A stretch of DNA of 64,000 nucleotides. Origin: Saccharina japonica (taxonomy: Eukaryota; Sar; Phaeophyceae; Laminariales; Laminariaceae). The translations under genes and the position numbers were made by a program. The stretch covers positions 124,001 to 188,000 of the forward strand of contig MEHQ01003373.1 of NCBI GenBank assembly GCA_008828725.1. The letters run 5' to 3'. Under the pieces are notes generated by a model. The model was not told the origin of the DNA and ran no database searches. It saw only the letters and a program-made list of their open reading frames with translations. This document shows positions 46,859 to 59,500 of this stretch, piece by piece. How positions within the stretch are numbered: the stretch's first letter is position 1; each line of letters starts with the position of its first letter.

Positions 46859-48846
46859 ACTGGCGCTGTGCCTGTGTACACTACCGGCCCTCTCATAAGA
46901 AAGTGCCCCACAAGAAACTCAGCCTAAACATTACGGGGGAGATAAGAAAGTCGACACATATTATACTGAAGTTAGTGTGGGACACACCCCTTTCTCAAAT
47001 AAGAAAGTCCGATTTCTGGTTTCTTATGAGCGGGCCTGTACTGCTGTATTGATGTTGCACACCTCTCACACAGCAGTACTGTAGTCAGTACGAACATCAC
47101 GGATATACTCTCTCGTACCTGGTATATGATACCTGGTGTTTGACGGGGGGGGGGGGCAAACGTTGGCACCTGCTGTGCCCTGTGCCCAAATATGTTTCGT
47201 CAGTTGGTCCTTCCTGGAGGCGAGAGCTGGGTCCCTACAGGATGGAGGTGAGAGCTGGGTCCCTACAAGAGACTGTTCAAAATGTTTGCTGCATCGTCGT
47301 AGCTAGCATTTGAATACGAGTACGAAAAAACTTTAAATTTTGAAGAACACAAGCGGAGAGCCAGGAGGTGTACAGCAGTACGAGTAGCAGCAGCATCCGT
47401 TATACTGCTGTAGTTGTTGTTCGAAAAATAATAAAGGTCGCCGAGATCTGCGCCTTGTGTCGCCGGATGAGACCTTGCGCGATGCGAAGACGATTGGCCT
47501 CTCCTCACCATGTGCATGCTCCTACTACAGTATACTCACTTCTGTGGCGGGGTAGGGGTGGATGCTCCTCCTGCTTCTGCGGATGCCGCGTTGCCCATCG
47601 CCTTTTCTCTTCGTGTCCAGCTGCTGCTGCTGCTGGAACTCTCCTCCCGTGCTTGCCTTGTCTACTGCTGTACGTACAGAGAGTAGAAGTGATTCCGCGA
47701 GGGAATATCCGATCTCTCAATCTCTCGCCTCGAGTGCTGCGGCTGAATACGTAGTTGTATGCGCTACGGCAGCACAACAAGCAAACGCTGTCTGAGTCCT
47801 TCTTGCTGGTCGGTTCCTGTGAACCCCCTCTGCAGTGGAAGTTGGGTGCTGCGTGTGCCGTCGTGTCGAGGCTACTGCTGCTGTGCGTTGTACGCGCGTT
47901 GCGAACACGCAAAACGGAACCGCGGTCGAACTCTAATGAAAAAAACGGAGAAGGCTTGGAAACTTGGAAATCATACGACGTATTGCACTTTGAGTTCATA
48001 ATCAAACCAAGTATAAATACTTTCAAGAAACACGAGAAAACTTCTACGAAGAACCGACTCCACCAAACAGGTAGGTTGATTAATTCAGTGAAGAACCGAC
48101 TCCACCAAACAGGTAGGTTGATTAATTCAGTGAAGAAACCGCGTGACAAATGAGGACCCAGATACATATTTCATCGCGTATCATTCATTTCAGATACGTT
48201 TCATGAAGATTCGTACGTATCATATCCGGATGTCGATCATCGACCTGGTCGGGGTCGACGGCTCCGGAGAGCTTGCACGTTACGTGCGAGTCTAATGAAT
48301 CTGCACGTACATTCAATACGGTTTTATGTATAGCAGGAGTAGTTGTTGTAGATATGTATGGCCTACATGGGTACCAAATGGGATCGAGGTGCCAGGTGGG
48401 CCTCCGGCGGCTCCTGCGGAGGGCTGGTTAGATTTCTGCACATTGTGGGTGGGAGCAGGGTGCCAAAAGGGATCAGATCCGGGTGGGATCCGGTCCGGGT
48501 GGGAGCAAGGGTAAAGATGGTGCAAAAGTACGTGCAGTTCTAACAGCCCACAGCACGTACGTACGTGCAATTATACGGCTGGTGCCTGGTCGGTGGGGCA
48601 GGGTGTACGCCATACGTCATAGAGAGAGGGAGACCCTGGTGGATGTGATACGTACTTGTCAAACGATCAACACGCACTGACGGATAGATACATATATACA
48701 TACCTGTTGGTATTTTGGATCGTGTACTTCAACACCTGCGGCACAGCAAAAAAAACGGAGGAACCTTCCGGTCGTCAAATCCTAACGGGCATCTTTCCCT
48801 TTTATCACGGATCGGGGCTTGGATCCAGATTTATTTCTACATTACG
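46859..48846. other. Intergenic, no gene recognised
   Basis: A 220-codon minus frame (48167-47505) is low-complexity and includes the tandem repeat at 48048, so I do not accept it as a gene. A G-run lies at 47147-47156. No other structure seen. Confidence 0.45.
48048..48131 (+). repeat. Perfect 42-bp tandem duplication
   Basis: Two adjacent copies of GAAGAACCGACTCC through GTAGGTTGATTAATTCAGT, with a truncated third start (GAAGAAACC). Confidence 0.9.
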
Positions 48847-49170
48847 TGTGTGTGTTCTTCACATTAAACCTTCCTTTCTACCCGTCGATATCCAGCACAC
48901 CCAGTGTCCGTGTCGATTCTTCATCCTAAAAAGGTACCAGTTCTGTGGTCACAAAACTACGACACAGATACTGCGCTCAGTGCAGTAAGCAGAGCAGACA
49001 ATGCAATGCCATATACGACAGGCAAGACCTACCCTGCTAGCAATCCAGGTGCATGCAAGAGAAAAAGAGAAAAAAATAAATAAAGCGAAAAGGAAAAATA
49101 ATAAAAACATACTGAAGCAAATCAACAATCAAGCAACCAAACAAAAGCATGACAAAATAAAAGAAATAAA
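48847..49170 (-). mobile_element. LINE 3' tail fragment
   Basis: GTGTGTGTTCTTCACATTAAACC to about GCATGACAAAATAAAAG: the reverse complement of the last 320 bp of the LINE 3' UTR, another strongly 5'-truncated copy. Confidence 0.82.
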
Positions 49171-49752
49171 GTTTACAACAGCGCAGCGGCAGCCGTTCGG
49201 GTCTGTAAGCAAGGCAATGCTATATTATGCTGCTCGTGTATGCATACACAGCAGCACGCACACATCTGTAAATGTACCTGGTGGTACGTACGACTACCTT
49301 TGTATACTCGTGCGTAGCCACGAGCAACTTTCCGAGGAAAATGGCGAACATATATATATTGGCCGAGCCTGCTGGAGAAGAAGATAATTTCAAATTTCAA
49401 AAGCGGTACACAGCTCCTACATACACCATGATACTCGTACATGTACACAGTCAGAGAATAACCCCAGCAGGTACATCCATTCGTACATTCCACAGCAGCC
49501 AGCCGCTGATAACTTCAACCGATGAAGGAACCTTCGACGGCCAGCAGTAGCAGTACCGGCGCACAGGCCTCTCGTCGTTATTACCACAGCACAGCGTCAG
49601 CCTAGTATACGCACTGGGTCCACACCGCACAGTGTCACACGTGACAATCACAAACGAAACCCTTCTGTCTGTCTTACACCGCTCGTGTTTTTTTCACCAG
49701 CATCTCGGGACGTGTGCACACTCGCGCACATATAGGGTGGTGGAGGAGAAGG
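49171..49752. other. Intergenic, possible 5' region of the exon at 49753
   Basis: No element recognised. The 120 bp before 49753 are pyrimidine-rich, as a 5' UTR or promoter could be, but no TATA or initiator can be claimed. Confidence 0.3.
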
Positions 49753-49844
49753 ATGAGGAGTACGCCCAAGCCCAAGCCATCAGGGGTCCTGGTTGCATTC
49801 GCTGCGGTGCTGGTGGCCGTGGGAATGGCCTCCTGGACCGCTTT
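49753..49844 (+). CDS. Candidate first exon with signal anchor
   Basis: ATG opens MRSTPKPKPSG followed by a hydrophobic helix, VLVAFAAVLVAVGMASWTA, and ends at a good GTGAGT donor in phase 2. The basic N-terminus plus a 19-residue helix looks like a signal peptide or membrane anchor. The phase equals that of lipase A exon 1, so it could be the missing first exon of lipase C 6.5 kb downstream, but no linking exon 2 was found. It may belong to another gene or be chance. Confidence 0.3.
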
Positions 49845-51654
49845 GTGAGTGCACCGGCTGCACGTTTTATTACAGTACGAGTACATACTCGGAACTTTGC
49901 CTGGCGCAGAATCCCAGGGGGCTTACAGTAGTAAAAGTTACTCTGTATATAGCTGGGTACCAGGTATTAGCGTAGCTGTACGTTTAGCGCGACCCAGACA
50001 ACACCACGCCAAGTGTTCTGGTGCCATGATGCGCGTAAATGGTTCCCATGTCTCTTTTGTTTCTATGAATTGCTTGACATCCTTTAACTTCTACGTAATC
50101 AGCTCCTCTTGTAGCAGCAGCAGCAGCAGCAGCAGCAGTAGCAGCAGCGGGGGACACAACCCACAACGGGCGGCAGCTTAGCTTGAAGTCTCTCAGCAAA
50201 ACAGACTACAACATGGTGGAGTCAGTTTCAATGTGGAGAAGCTTCGTACGGCACCACTGATTTATTCGTCTTCGTACCAAATACCAAACTCAATAATACC
50301 CGTAGGAACCACCTGTCCTTTCCCCCCCTCTCGCGTGAAGGAGGACATTTCGAACGCACCATAATTATATTTATATCACCAGCCGCCTTGCCGACGTGCA
50401 TCAGTCCACTATTATTACAGTATTGTAACTGGAGTTATCTTCAGCGTAAGATCGAATACCACCACGGCTAGCTGTTGTTCGATAGTTTTGATGGAGGCGC
50501 GGTGACGTGGTACGATTTTGCAAGTGGTAGACAGCGGCAGGCAGGCAGACGGCGGCAGACAGGTAGGCAGGCAGGTAGGCAGACAGGCGGGCGTGTGTTC
50601 TTCAACCCAGAATGTTGTGGATTATATATAATTCAATGGAGTATGATGGGGGTTAAACTTCGCGTGATTCAACAACGCATTCCAATTCGAGCTTGAATAC
50701 CGACGCAACAAGGGGTGTGAAGCCGTATGTCGCATTAGCCATGTCTTCCAAATGCAGTATACCTACCGCGAGTACGAGGTTCAACACACAGACACACGTA
50801 TACCATGCTATATGTAAGTTGTGGCAACGATATTAGGATAACAGGTACACACACAACACAACAGGCACCATTTCAGGCACACAACATGGTAAGTTTTTCT
50901 GGCTGTTTTTTCTTAGATAACGTACCGCTCTGGTCGTAAACATAAGAAACGTTTACACACTAATAATCATATACATTGATCCTTAAATTTCCGTCTGGAG
51001 TGGAACAGTTTATTTTTTCGAATGCATTTATTGCAAGATGTGGTACATTCTTTGAATGTTATCATATGGGATACTGTAGGTTATTTTGAACCGAAACTTC
51101 AAGTAATAATATCACGAGTACGGTAACTGCTTGTAGTACGAGTAGTGTAAAGCCGGACGTGTTTTTTCGTTCATGTGTCGACGTGCCGACCCCCACGGTA
51201 TTGCTGGCATTGCTTATATTGCTTGCATTGCTTGCCTGGATCGACCCGCCCGAGCGGGTGTGATTTCGTGTCACAGGCTACAGGCCACAGACCACAGGCC
51301 ACAGAACAGGTGGTGTGGTCTCTCGTGCGGCTGGTCCGCTCTCAAACCGGCCTCTCATGACGCAGATAACAGTTACCACCTGGTAGCCCATATGGCCATA
51401 TGATATCTCGCGCATTACAGAGAGGACGTCTCTCACGCGGCTGGTCAACACTGTATACGTACGCATTCGTCCAATAATAGCCACATACGAGTACGCGCAA
51501 CCCCCTATCCTCCTCTCGCAGCTTTGAGGCAAATGCACACAGCAGCATCAGCAGTGCCTTCATAAGTTCTTCGGCCCTCCTCTCAGTTAGAGCCTTGCTG
51601 GATCTTCCAGGTGTCCGGATGTTTGCCTGTTTTGAGCCTGCTTTGTGTAGATTT
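49845..51654. other. Intergenic or intronic DNA with microsatellites, no exon recognised
   Basis: Holds a CAG/AGC repeat at 50115-50150 and a GGCA-type repeat at 50528-50592. ATG|GTAAGT at 50886 has a donor but no reading frame to judge. No other gene evidence. Confidence 0.4.
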
Positions 51655-52065
51655 TCCCGCCCTCGATAGTGTAATGGTTAGACTTCGTGACTACACATAT
51701 CATACCACCAAAACCGAGGTCGTCCTTCCTTCGAGTCCAGTCAAGGCGCTTTTGTGTTCTTGTGAAAACAAATGCAGAAAGCGCCCATTACAGCGTGAGT
51801 TTGCAAAATCGACGCGAGTCGACAAGGGAAGAAAATAAAGAGTTAATCAGGATGAATGGTGAACTATTCCCGCCATAAAAATGAAGGCTCGGACTGTAGT
51901 GGGGAGGGGGGAGGAGCGCGCGCTATGTGATCCCGGATTTGAGTTAGTACTGGGAGGGAGGGAGGGAGGGAGGGGCGGGAGGATCAACGTGGAAGCTCAT
52001 GCTACACATTGCCGGATGGTGTCGAGCATAATACCATAAATAATGATAAATGGGATACGAGAAAA
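51655..52065 (+). mobile_element. SINE family 1, diverged full copy
   Basis: A box TAGTGTAATGG, B box CTTCGAGTCC. The body has AAAATCGACGCGAGTCGAC, AAAATGAAGGCTCGG and GTGATCCCGGATTTGAG; a GGGA microsatellite and the end ATAAATGGGATACGAG follow. The head is enlarged by about 25 bp between the boxes. Confidence 0.75.
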
Positions 52066-52469
52066 ATAACATGTGCGAGGACATCTTCTTGTTTTATTAA
52101 AGAAGAATAATTTGTATTCATGAAATATTTCGTATGAGTAGTAATAGTATATGTTCTATATCCTTCTCCACCGTCGGGCCTCATTTGTTGTCAATATTGT
52201 TTCATTGCCGCCCCCCGATAGCTTCTTCAGTTTTATCACCAATGGTGTCTGATTTTGGAAGGTGACACAAAAAAAAGAAGTAAAAACGGGTTGAGTTGAG
52301 CAAGCAACACAGGCCACGCACGAAGCAGCTCCGGTTCCTGGGTTATAGGGGATGATAAACAACATTTCCCGAGCTAGAAAAAGGCAACACAGGCCGTTTC
52401 GTCACTCGCGCATATGATACTTTTGTTGTCCTTTGTTGTACATACTATCTTCAATTATTGGAACTGCTG

Positions 52470-55060
52470 GGGTTTGATCTCGGAATCTCATGCGAGACCC
52501 CCACAAGGTGGATCACGAGGTTCGGTGGGAACCGACGGGAACCCTTGGTAATCCCACGAGGCATCGCACGAGTACCCACGGTATCCCGCGGCATACCGCG
52601 GGTGACCCCAGTGTAGTGATCGTTCCCGCGGGATCCCATGCGAAGGCCACGGGATCTATTGTATGACGTGGGGTCCCACAGGCTTCCCCTCGAAATTTCT
52701 AGCAGTGCCTGCCACGAGAATTCCGTGGGGCCTCCCATGGGATTCCATCGGGTCCAAAGGCGCAGGTCTTCGTACGGGATGTTAATCCCACCGTAAGACG
52801 GCCGTTTCTTCGAGTGTGCCGTAGTGCACGTGTTTCGTTAGTTGTACAACAGGAAACGACAACACGGCTTGCATGTAAGACTCAAGACTTCATAGCGTCG
52901 CGTAGTCTATGAGACCATGGAGTGAACAAAAATAGCTTTACGCTAAATGAAGGACTTTTCATAGAGGTACAGCTGATTGCGTGGAATCCCGAAGTACATG
53001 CAGGGCAAACTTCACTATCGTGAACGCATCACATCAGCCCAGGGAATTATGTGTTGATACCATTTCCCATGAGTCCCTACGGGTAACCTGTGGTCCCCTA
53101 ATTATTTCCCCACAGGCTCCCATGGGAAACAGCGCACACCCACAGAAACCCACCGAAACGATGTGTTTTTCCCATATAGGGTCCCGCGAGAATCCTTCAT
53201 GGGCACCCAGGGAAGAACGGAGACCAATAAGAAACCACATGTACAGCTCCCACGGTCTTACACGATTTCTCGCGGGAATCCCTATGATAATCCATGTCCA
53301 ACCACAGACTTCCCACCAGATCCCGCGGGAGAAAAACACTTTCCACGGGAACGCGTGGGAACCCGCGGGAATCCACGGGTAGCTGCGGGAACGCACAGGA
53401 GCCCACGGGCTTCATACATGAATTCCCTCGGGTCGGGAAGAGAAGGGAGTTCCCACGGTATTAGGCACCCGCGGGCACCCACGGTAGACCACGGGACATC
53501 TCAAGTGGATCTCGCGGGTAGGGGAGGGAGTTTCCACGGAAATCCGTGGAAACCGGCGGGGACCCATCGGAAGCTGCGGGCACCCGCGAGAGCTCACATA
53601 CTTCAGACTTGAATCCCTAGTGTGGGCAGGAGGCGCGGGAACCTAACCCTTCAGCCACGGAGTCCCCGCCTGGTCGCGCGGGCAGGAGAGGGCCTTTCCA
53701 CAGGAACCTATGGGAATCCGCGGGAAGCTGCCGCGGAAGCCCACGGACTTCAGACCCTCATCCCTTGGGCAGGACGAGCTCTCATGGTGGGAACCCGGGA
53801 GAACCCTCAGTAAACCACGGGCTCCCAAACCGATCCCGCAGGTACGGGAGGGACTTTCCACGCGAATCAGTGGGAATATAATCCCCCGGAAAGATGCGGG
53901 AACCCGCGAGAGCCTGCGGACTTCAGATCTGGATCTATCGGGTAGGGGGGGGGGTACGTAACCTGCGGGAAGCCTCAGGAGCCCCTGCGAACATGCAGAA
54001 ACCCGCGGACTTTCCGATCGCACCTCGTGCACACCCAGAAGAGCCTCGTGCGCCAACGGCTAACACACGGGAGCCTGTCTGTGGTGACCCTGGGACTTCG
54101 AAGGGATTCTGGGAGTCGACGAGGGGCGGCCGGCCGCCCCTGCAATCCGCGGGGGTTTGACGGAGGAAGCAGAAGAGGAGAGGGTCGCCGCTACAAGTAC
54201 ACAGGGTACGTGGGATACTTTGCTACCAGCACAAGGTGACCCGGCCGCGCGTTGTTTACGGACCATCAGACCTCCCGCAGGATACCGAGATACAACTCGG
54301 GGAACACCAAGGGCATCTCGCTGGTTGAAGTGTGAGGATCGTCGCAGGAAGATGTCACCTCTCACCAGGAGAACATGAGAAGACGGCGGTGAACGTTTCG
54401 TCAGAACCCGCCGTAACGCTTGGTGAACCCAGCGAAGTCACGTGGGGCCACGACTTATTCCGTGAAACATAGAAAGGATTTTCGTGAGGCCCCACAGTCA
54501 CTCACGAGAGGCTCCACTGTCTTTCTACCACATCTTCCAGGGGAGATTCCAGATGCATCCACGTGCCATCTCACGCGGGACCACACTCACTGCCGCTGCA
54601 CTTCGCTTTTAGTCAAACGCTGTATCCAGCGACTATGAGAAAAGTGAAAGTTCTCAAAGGGTTCTAAAGGCATGGAGATGCTTCAAGTACCATTGATACT
54701 TCATCGACTCGTGGAGCCCCTTGAGTGGCTGCGGGACGTTCCGCGGAAATTCCCGTAGAGTACCAAGGGAAATACGCTGGGATGTCTCCCGGAAATCCCG
54801 CGCGATACCCATTGTTTTGTTTGAACCCCTCTGTATGTAACGGGATTTCATGGGATTCCCCGGGAATTCCTCGGTCTCCTGTGGGACCCCACGGGTTAAA
54901 TTGAAAGCCCACGGTACCTGTAGTATACCACGGGGCGGCGTGGAACGTCTCGTGGGATGTATCACGGGCACGGGTGAGACGCTACGGTACCGTGGGTTCT
55001 CATGGGAATTTCCCGTGGAAACCCGGGCAAAACCACGGTATAAGGTGCATCACCCGTGAA
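52470..55060. repeat. 2.6-kb GC-rich degenerate repeat (CCCACGGG / CCGCGGGA)
   Basis: Dense with CCGCGGGA, CCCACGGG and CCCATGGGA. In 53340-54020 a longer unit of about 140-190 bp is visible: GGGAGGGACTTTCCACG recurs near 53522, 53689 and 53848, and ACTTCAGA near 53600, 53738 and 53921. Frames across it are Pro/Arg/Gly-rich on all strands and are not genes. Confidence 0.8.
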
Positions 55061-56390
55061 AGCGAAGGTTAGGTTCGGGTCCGATCTCGTACCCCAGCGT
55101 GGGTACCCCACGTGGGCTGGCCCTTGAGCGCCATATTCCTGAACGACTGTCGTTATCGTAAGGCGGCTCGTTTCTCCAGCGGCGCAGTGTAGGATCCCGC
55201 TAGGGCCCTTTCTTGTGAAGAAATATTCACGGTTGGCTTACGCGGACAGTGCCCCTCTAATCCTGGTATCGGTACGTTAGTACGGCATGCCTGATGACAA
55301 CGAGCATGTTCCACAATACCCTGGCTATAGGAACAATATATAAGTACGGTGTAGCGTGACAGGGATCCACATCGAATCCATGTTTGTTAATGTTGTTATC
55401 CCCACCAACTGCCGCTTCGTTTAGGTGCGTATCTCGGTAGTTCAATCCCAAAGCGTTTTTCCTTCCACCTACCAATCGTCCAAACCATCGACTTATGCTT
55501 GATGCCCGGCCCTTATGTTGACATGTTGACATGCTGACATGTTGATCGAACGATACCAAAGAGCGCAGCCGCCCGTGGCTCGTGACTCAGCGCCAGCGAT
55601 GCCGCGGCACACGGTCAAGAATGCTCCCGTCGACGAGGTATGCAGCCTTTCAAGTACTACATCATGGCATGTCGTGTCGTTGTCTGCCGTAGGGTATCGT
55701 ACGTTCCCGTAGGCAGCCGTACGTTGCCGTAAGTTGCCGTATGGAGGCGTGGCGGCGAGGGATCGATGGTGTGTGACCGAACATCGCCCAGCGCCACGGG
55801 TAAGGCGGTTCACTCTCTGTTTCTACGGACGAATAACGCTGTATTTTCACTGGAAACCTTAGGTTTGCTGCACGGTACTCACTTGGTGTGGCATTTCGTT
55901 TGTCCCTCGAACTTGGTGTCGATCAAGAGTCGATGGCGACATGCCGCGCCTTCGGGTACACGGCCGCCTTCCTTGCTTGTAGAGTGCACAGCGCATACAG
56001 GTCGTCGATGTCGTGCCGTTTACATTAGAGCGAATGGTCGCATGGTCCAACCGTGTCATAACTGCCGGCATTAGTTTCTCTCACTAAGCGATGCACTTCT
56101 TTCGTGGGGTCATACAACAAAACGCGTGGTTCGCTCAACAAGCAAAGCATCGTATGATATCACGCGCAGCTTGGAAATGAAGGTTTTCGACGAAATTTTC
56201 GATATCACAGCTGGTGGTTTTGTTTTTTAATAAACTATTTTGAATAGTTTAAAACGTATATGTAACGGAGAGCCTCACTACATATAGCCAGCTCGCGTCC
56301 TTCAATGTTGTCCCAAGTTGACGTTCGCGCCCTCCCTGCCGTTCGACCCTCCATGTGACCATTACATGCTAATACTCTTCTACCGCGCAG
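55061..56390. other. Upstream of lipase C exon 3, 5' exons not found
   Basis: One possible exon end is VKNAPVDE|GTATGC at 55637, but it lacks the conserved 85-nt length and acceptor. Sequence is unique in appearance. Confidence 0.35.
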
Positions 56391-56558
56391 GTCGAGATGA
56401 AACCCGACCTGAAGGCCACGAAGTTTTCCCCGCAGAACGCCTACTACTTCGCGCGTCTAAGCAGGATGGCCTATAAAATGAAGAATGAGGTTGAGGGACT
56501 CCTCGTAGGAAACGCTACCAGCACAGGCCTGGGCTTCGACCGCTTCCACTGGTTCGAG
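56391..56558 (+). CDS. Lipase C exon 3
   Basis: 168 nt from VEMKPDLKATKFS to GFDRFHWFE; acceptor CCGCGCAG, donor GTAAAG. Confidence 0.88.
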
Positions 56559-59500
56559 GTAAAGCATGTTCACTCACACGACTTATGTCCATGTCTTGGT
56601 GTTGATGTTGAAGTTGAAGTTGGTCGCAGAGCATCTTCGCGTGTCTTCGCCCGTGTGTTCTCAGCCGATCTACTGCATGCTAGATTTCTACGAACCAGAA
56701 AACATCAAGAATATCTTGTTTATATCTCGAAGATGGAAAAAACGCCACGCGGTGGATTTCTGTCTGCTTCGTACGAATATCAACAGCAGTAGAAGGCAGT
56801 AGAAGGGACGGGGGTGTACTAATGTCATGTGTGGCCGTAGTCGTTTGACCATAAATCCTCGCACCCACACAATGCCGGAGCGGAGAAACACCTTTTTTCG
56901 CCGACCAAACAGACAATGCTTGCAGTAAACGCGAAGGGCCGTGAGGTGTTGGGGGCGAGTCGCATGAAAGATAAGCTGCATCCTACTAAGAACAGCCTGT
57001 GAGGCGGACCTTCTTGCATATGGATGACAACTTCGAATCAATTGATTAGTTTTTGGCGTAGCCACTAGAAGGGGTGGGGGGGGACGCGTGCTACGGTAGA
57101 GGTAGCACTTTTTGGCCGAATCGTTTTCTGAACGATCGGGCTCCTTAACCCAAATTCGTCGGACTTTCATTTTTGCGACGAATACTGTTTCAGAGTATAC
57201 TTCGGTCACGAGATTTCGCATCCGGCAGCACTTTTATTTTCCTCCAAAATCGTTTTTTCGGTGAGGTATGACGCTCCTTAAGTGAGGAGCTCAGAAACAA
57301 TATGGTACACCTCTATCGCAGCATGCGTCGGGGGGGGGTAAGGGTGATCAAGCGACAAACGCACAACAGAAAACGCAGGCGAAAACAAAACGTTCACTCG
57401 CCCCCTGCCCTCTCTCACTAACTCTACCTGTCCCCCTTTCTGGCACTCTCCGACATGACGTCCTGGCGATACAAGGCTGGAGATGAAGCGGACAAGGAAT
57501 ACTTCGACGGTATTGAAGACACTGAGGCGTTTGTTGCTGCCAACGACGACATGATTGCCGTAGTCTTCCGTGGCACGAAGGAGATGGCTGATTGGGCAAC
57601 CAATCTCAGAGCATCCTGGCGGAGTTGTCCTGTGGAATGGGACTTTCCCAGCGCCGAGGGTAGCATGCACGAGGTACGAACCAATTCCCGCGATTAACGA
57701 GTTCGAGGAAAAAACTGTATTTTGGTGTATGCTGCGCCCTCTCGATTCGTGAATACTTGTCCACGTTTAGTTGTCACACGTTCGTACACATATGTCAAGC
57801 TTGGGCGACGTACCCGCTTGCAACTACTGTATGTTAAGAACGAACCATCAGCACCCTACGTTTACCGTGGTCTGAAGCCAGCAGTGACTGCAATGCAGCA
57901 GCTTCTCTAGGCAATACCCAGTAGCATGGAAGTCTGCTGAAGCATAAACACAACTGGTCAGCACGACAAGTACAAGACGCTCCTCTTCGGTATTCGGTCA
58001 CCCGCAAGACCAGGTATTGGCTACTGCTGTAACACCACAAGAAATTTAATGGTCGATGGTCGGAAAGTCGGCATGGCAGGGAATATCACGAGGTAGCAAA
58101 CCTAAACTTGCCCCCGAGAACGTGTCGACCCCCACGAGCAAACACCAATGAGCATGGGTGCGAGTCCATGAGGTTATAACCGAAATATACAATCTAGCCG
58201 CAGAGCATGTACTTGTATCTTCCCAACGGCACCGAGGATGGTCACGCCTACCTCGAATGCTCAAATTTCTACTACATCTTACTCTAAGCGTGAATGTAAG
58301 GATCATTTGGTCTTCAAAATAATGTCTAAACAGTCCTCATATTTCTGCTCACGGAGTGATATCGCCGTTATTGCTTTGACCCGCAAAAAACGGCACTTTC
58401 GCGACAAAACATATATTATGCACTTCTCAAACACTAACCCAGGTAGTTTAACTAACCACCACCAGCACAAAACTGCATTTGTTCCATTTTTCAAGAAGTG
58501 TGTACCAACGCCCGACATCTGCAGATATATCACGATGAGCGTAGCGCGCCGAAGCGGGGCGTTGTAACGCCCTCGAAAGTGCTTCTCCTGTATAATAGAA
58601 CATCGCGGGCATGGTTGCGCTTCGTTTTATGACATGCTTGCATCATGCTTCAGACATGCTTCGGTCCAACGCGAAGGAGCAGGCAATGTCGGGTGTGGGG
58701 GTTGTTTTCGGTAGAAAAACGTACGGACCAGTCGTATAACTGTGCTATTTGGGATTGGTCGGCTATTTTGAAGGCAATACGCTATTTAATAGTTTACTGT
58801 TTATTGTCAACACCCTCTGGCCGAAATAGTACAGTGACATCAATAATGTATACCACCCATCGCTGAGGCAACTGTAAGCGAGTAAAATGCCTACAACGAC
58901 CAAGCGCCGCCCCGTTCGTAGTGAGATCATATATGTCTGTCACTGGCTGCACTGCCTCCCCGATGCCACACACGCTAGCGTCGCTAAATCGTCCGACGGC
59001 GCCTCTCGCAGGGCTTCGACGACGGGGTCAACAGCGTATGGCAGTCCGCCGGTATGCACAGCACTATCACGTCTCTGTACCACGAGCAGGGCAAGAACAG
59101 GAAGCTTTACCTCGCCGGACACTCCCTCGGCGGTGCTCTCGCAACCATTGCTGCCGCCCGTCTCGCATTCGACGAAGATATGGACATTGCCGGAATCTAC
59201 ACAATCGGCAGCCCAAGGTTAAAGAAAAATACATTCGGTGGAGTTCTAGCAAAAACGAGGCGTGTGTACAGTCAGTATATTAATACAAGACCGTACATTA
59301 AGGGAATATGGCACGTACCCTTCACGGGGCTGCACGCCCACTTCTCGACTGCTGCCACTGCCTGGCATGGTCTCTGCCGCCGTAAGAAACAATCCATGCA
59401 ACAATAGGTGTCGTCTGAACAATCGTTTTGACGATCTGGAACAGTTCTTGTGTGGTGCTACACACTGGCTGTCCATGCCTCCTGAGCAAATTATGACTTC

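Noticed and set aside
47505-48167. 220-codon minus-strand ORF
   Set aside because: Low-complexity composition, runs through a 42-bp tandem repeat, no motif or splice support.
53119-53150. MGNSAH start as first exon of lipase C
   Set aside because: Falls inside the GC-rich repeat and no phase-2 donor follows in frame.
53163-53612. 149-codon ORF in the GC-rich block
   Set aside because: Pro/Arg/Gly composition from the degenerate repeat; several equally long frames exist on both strands.
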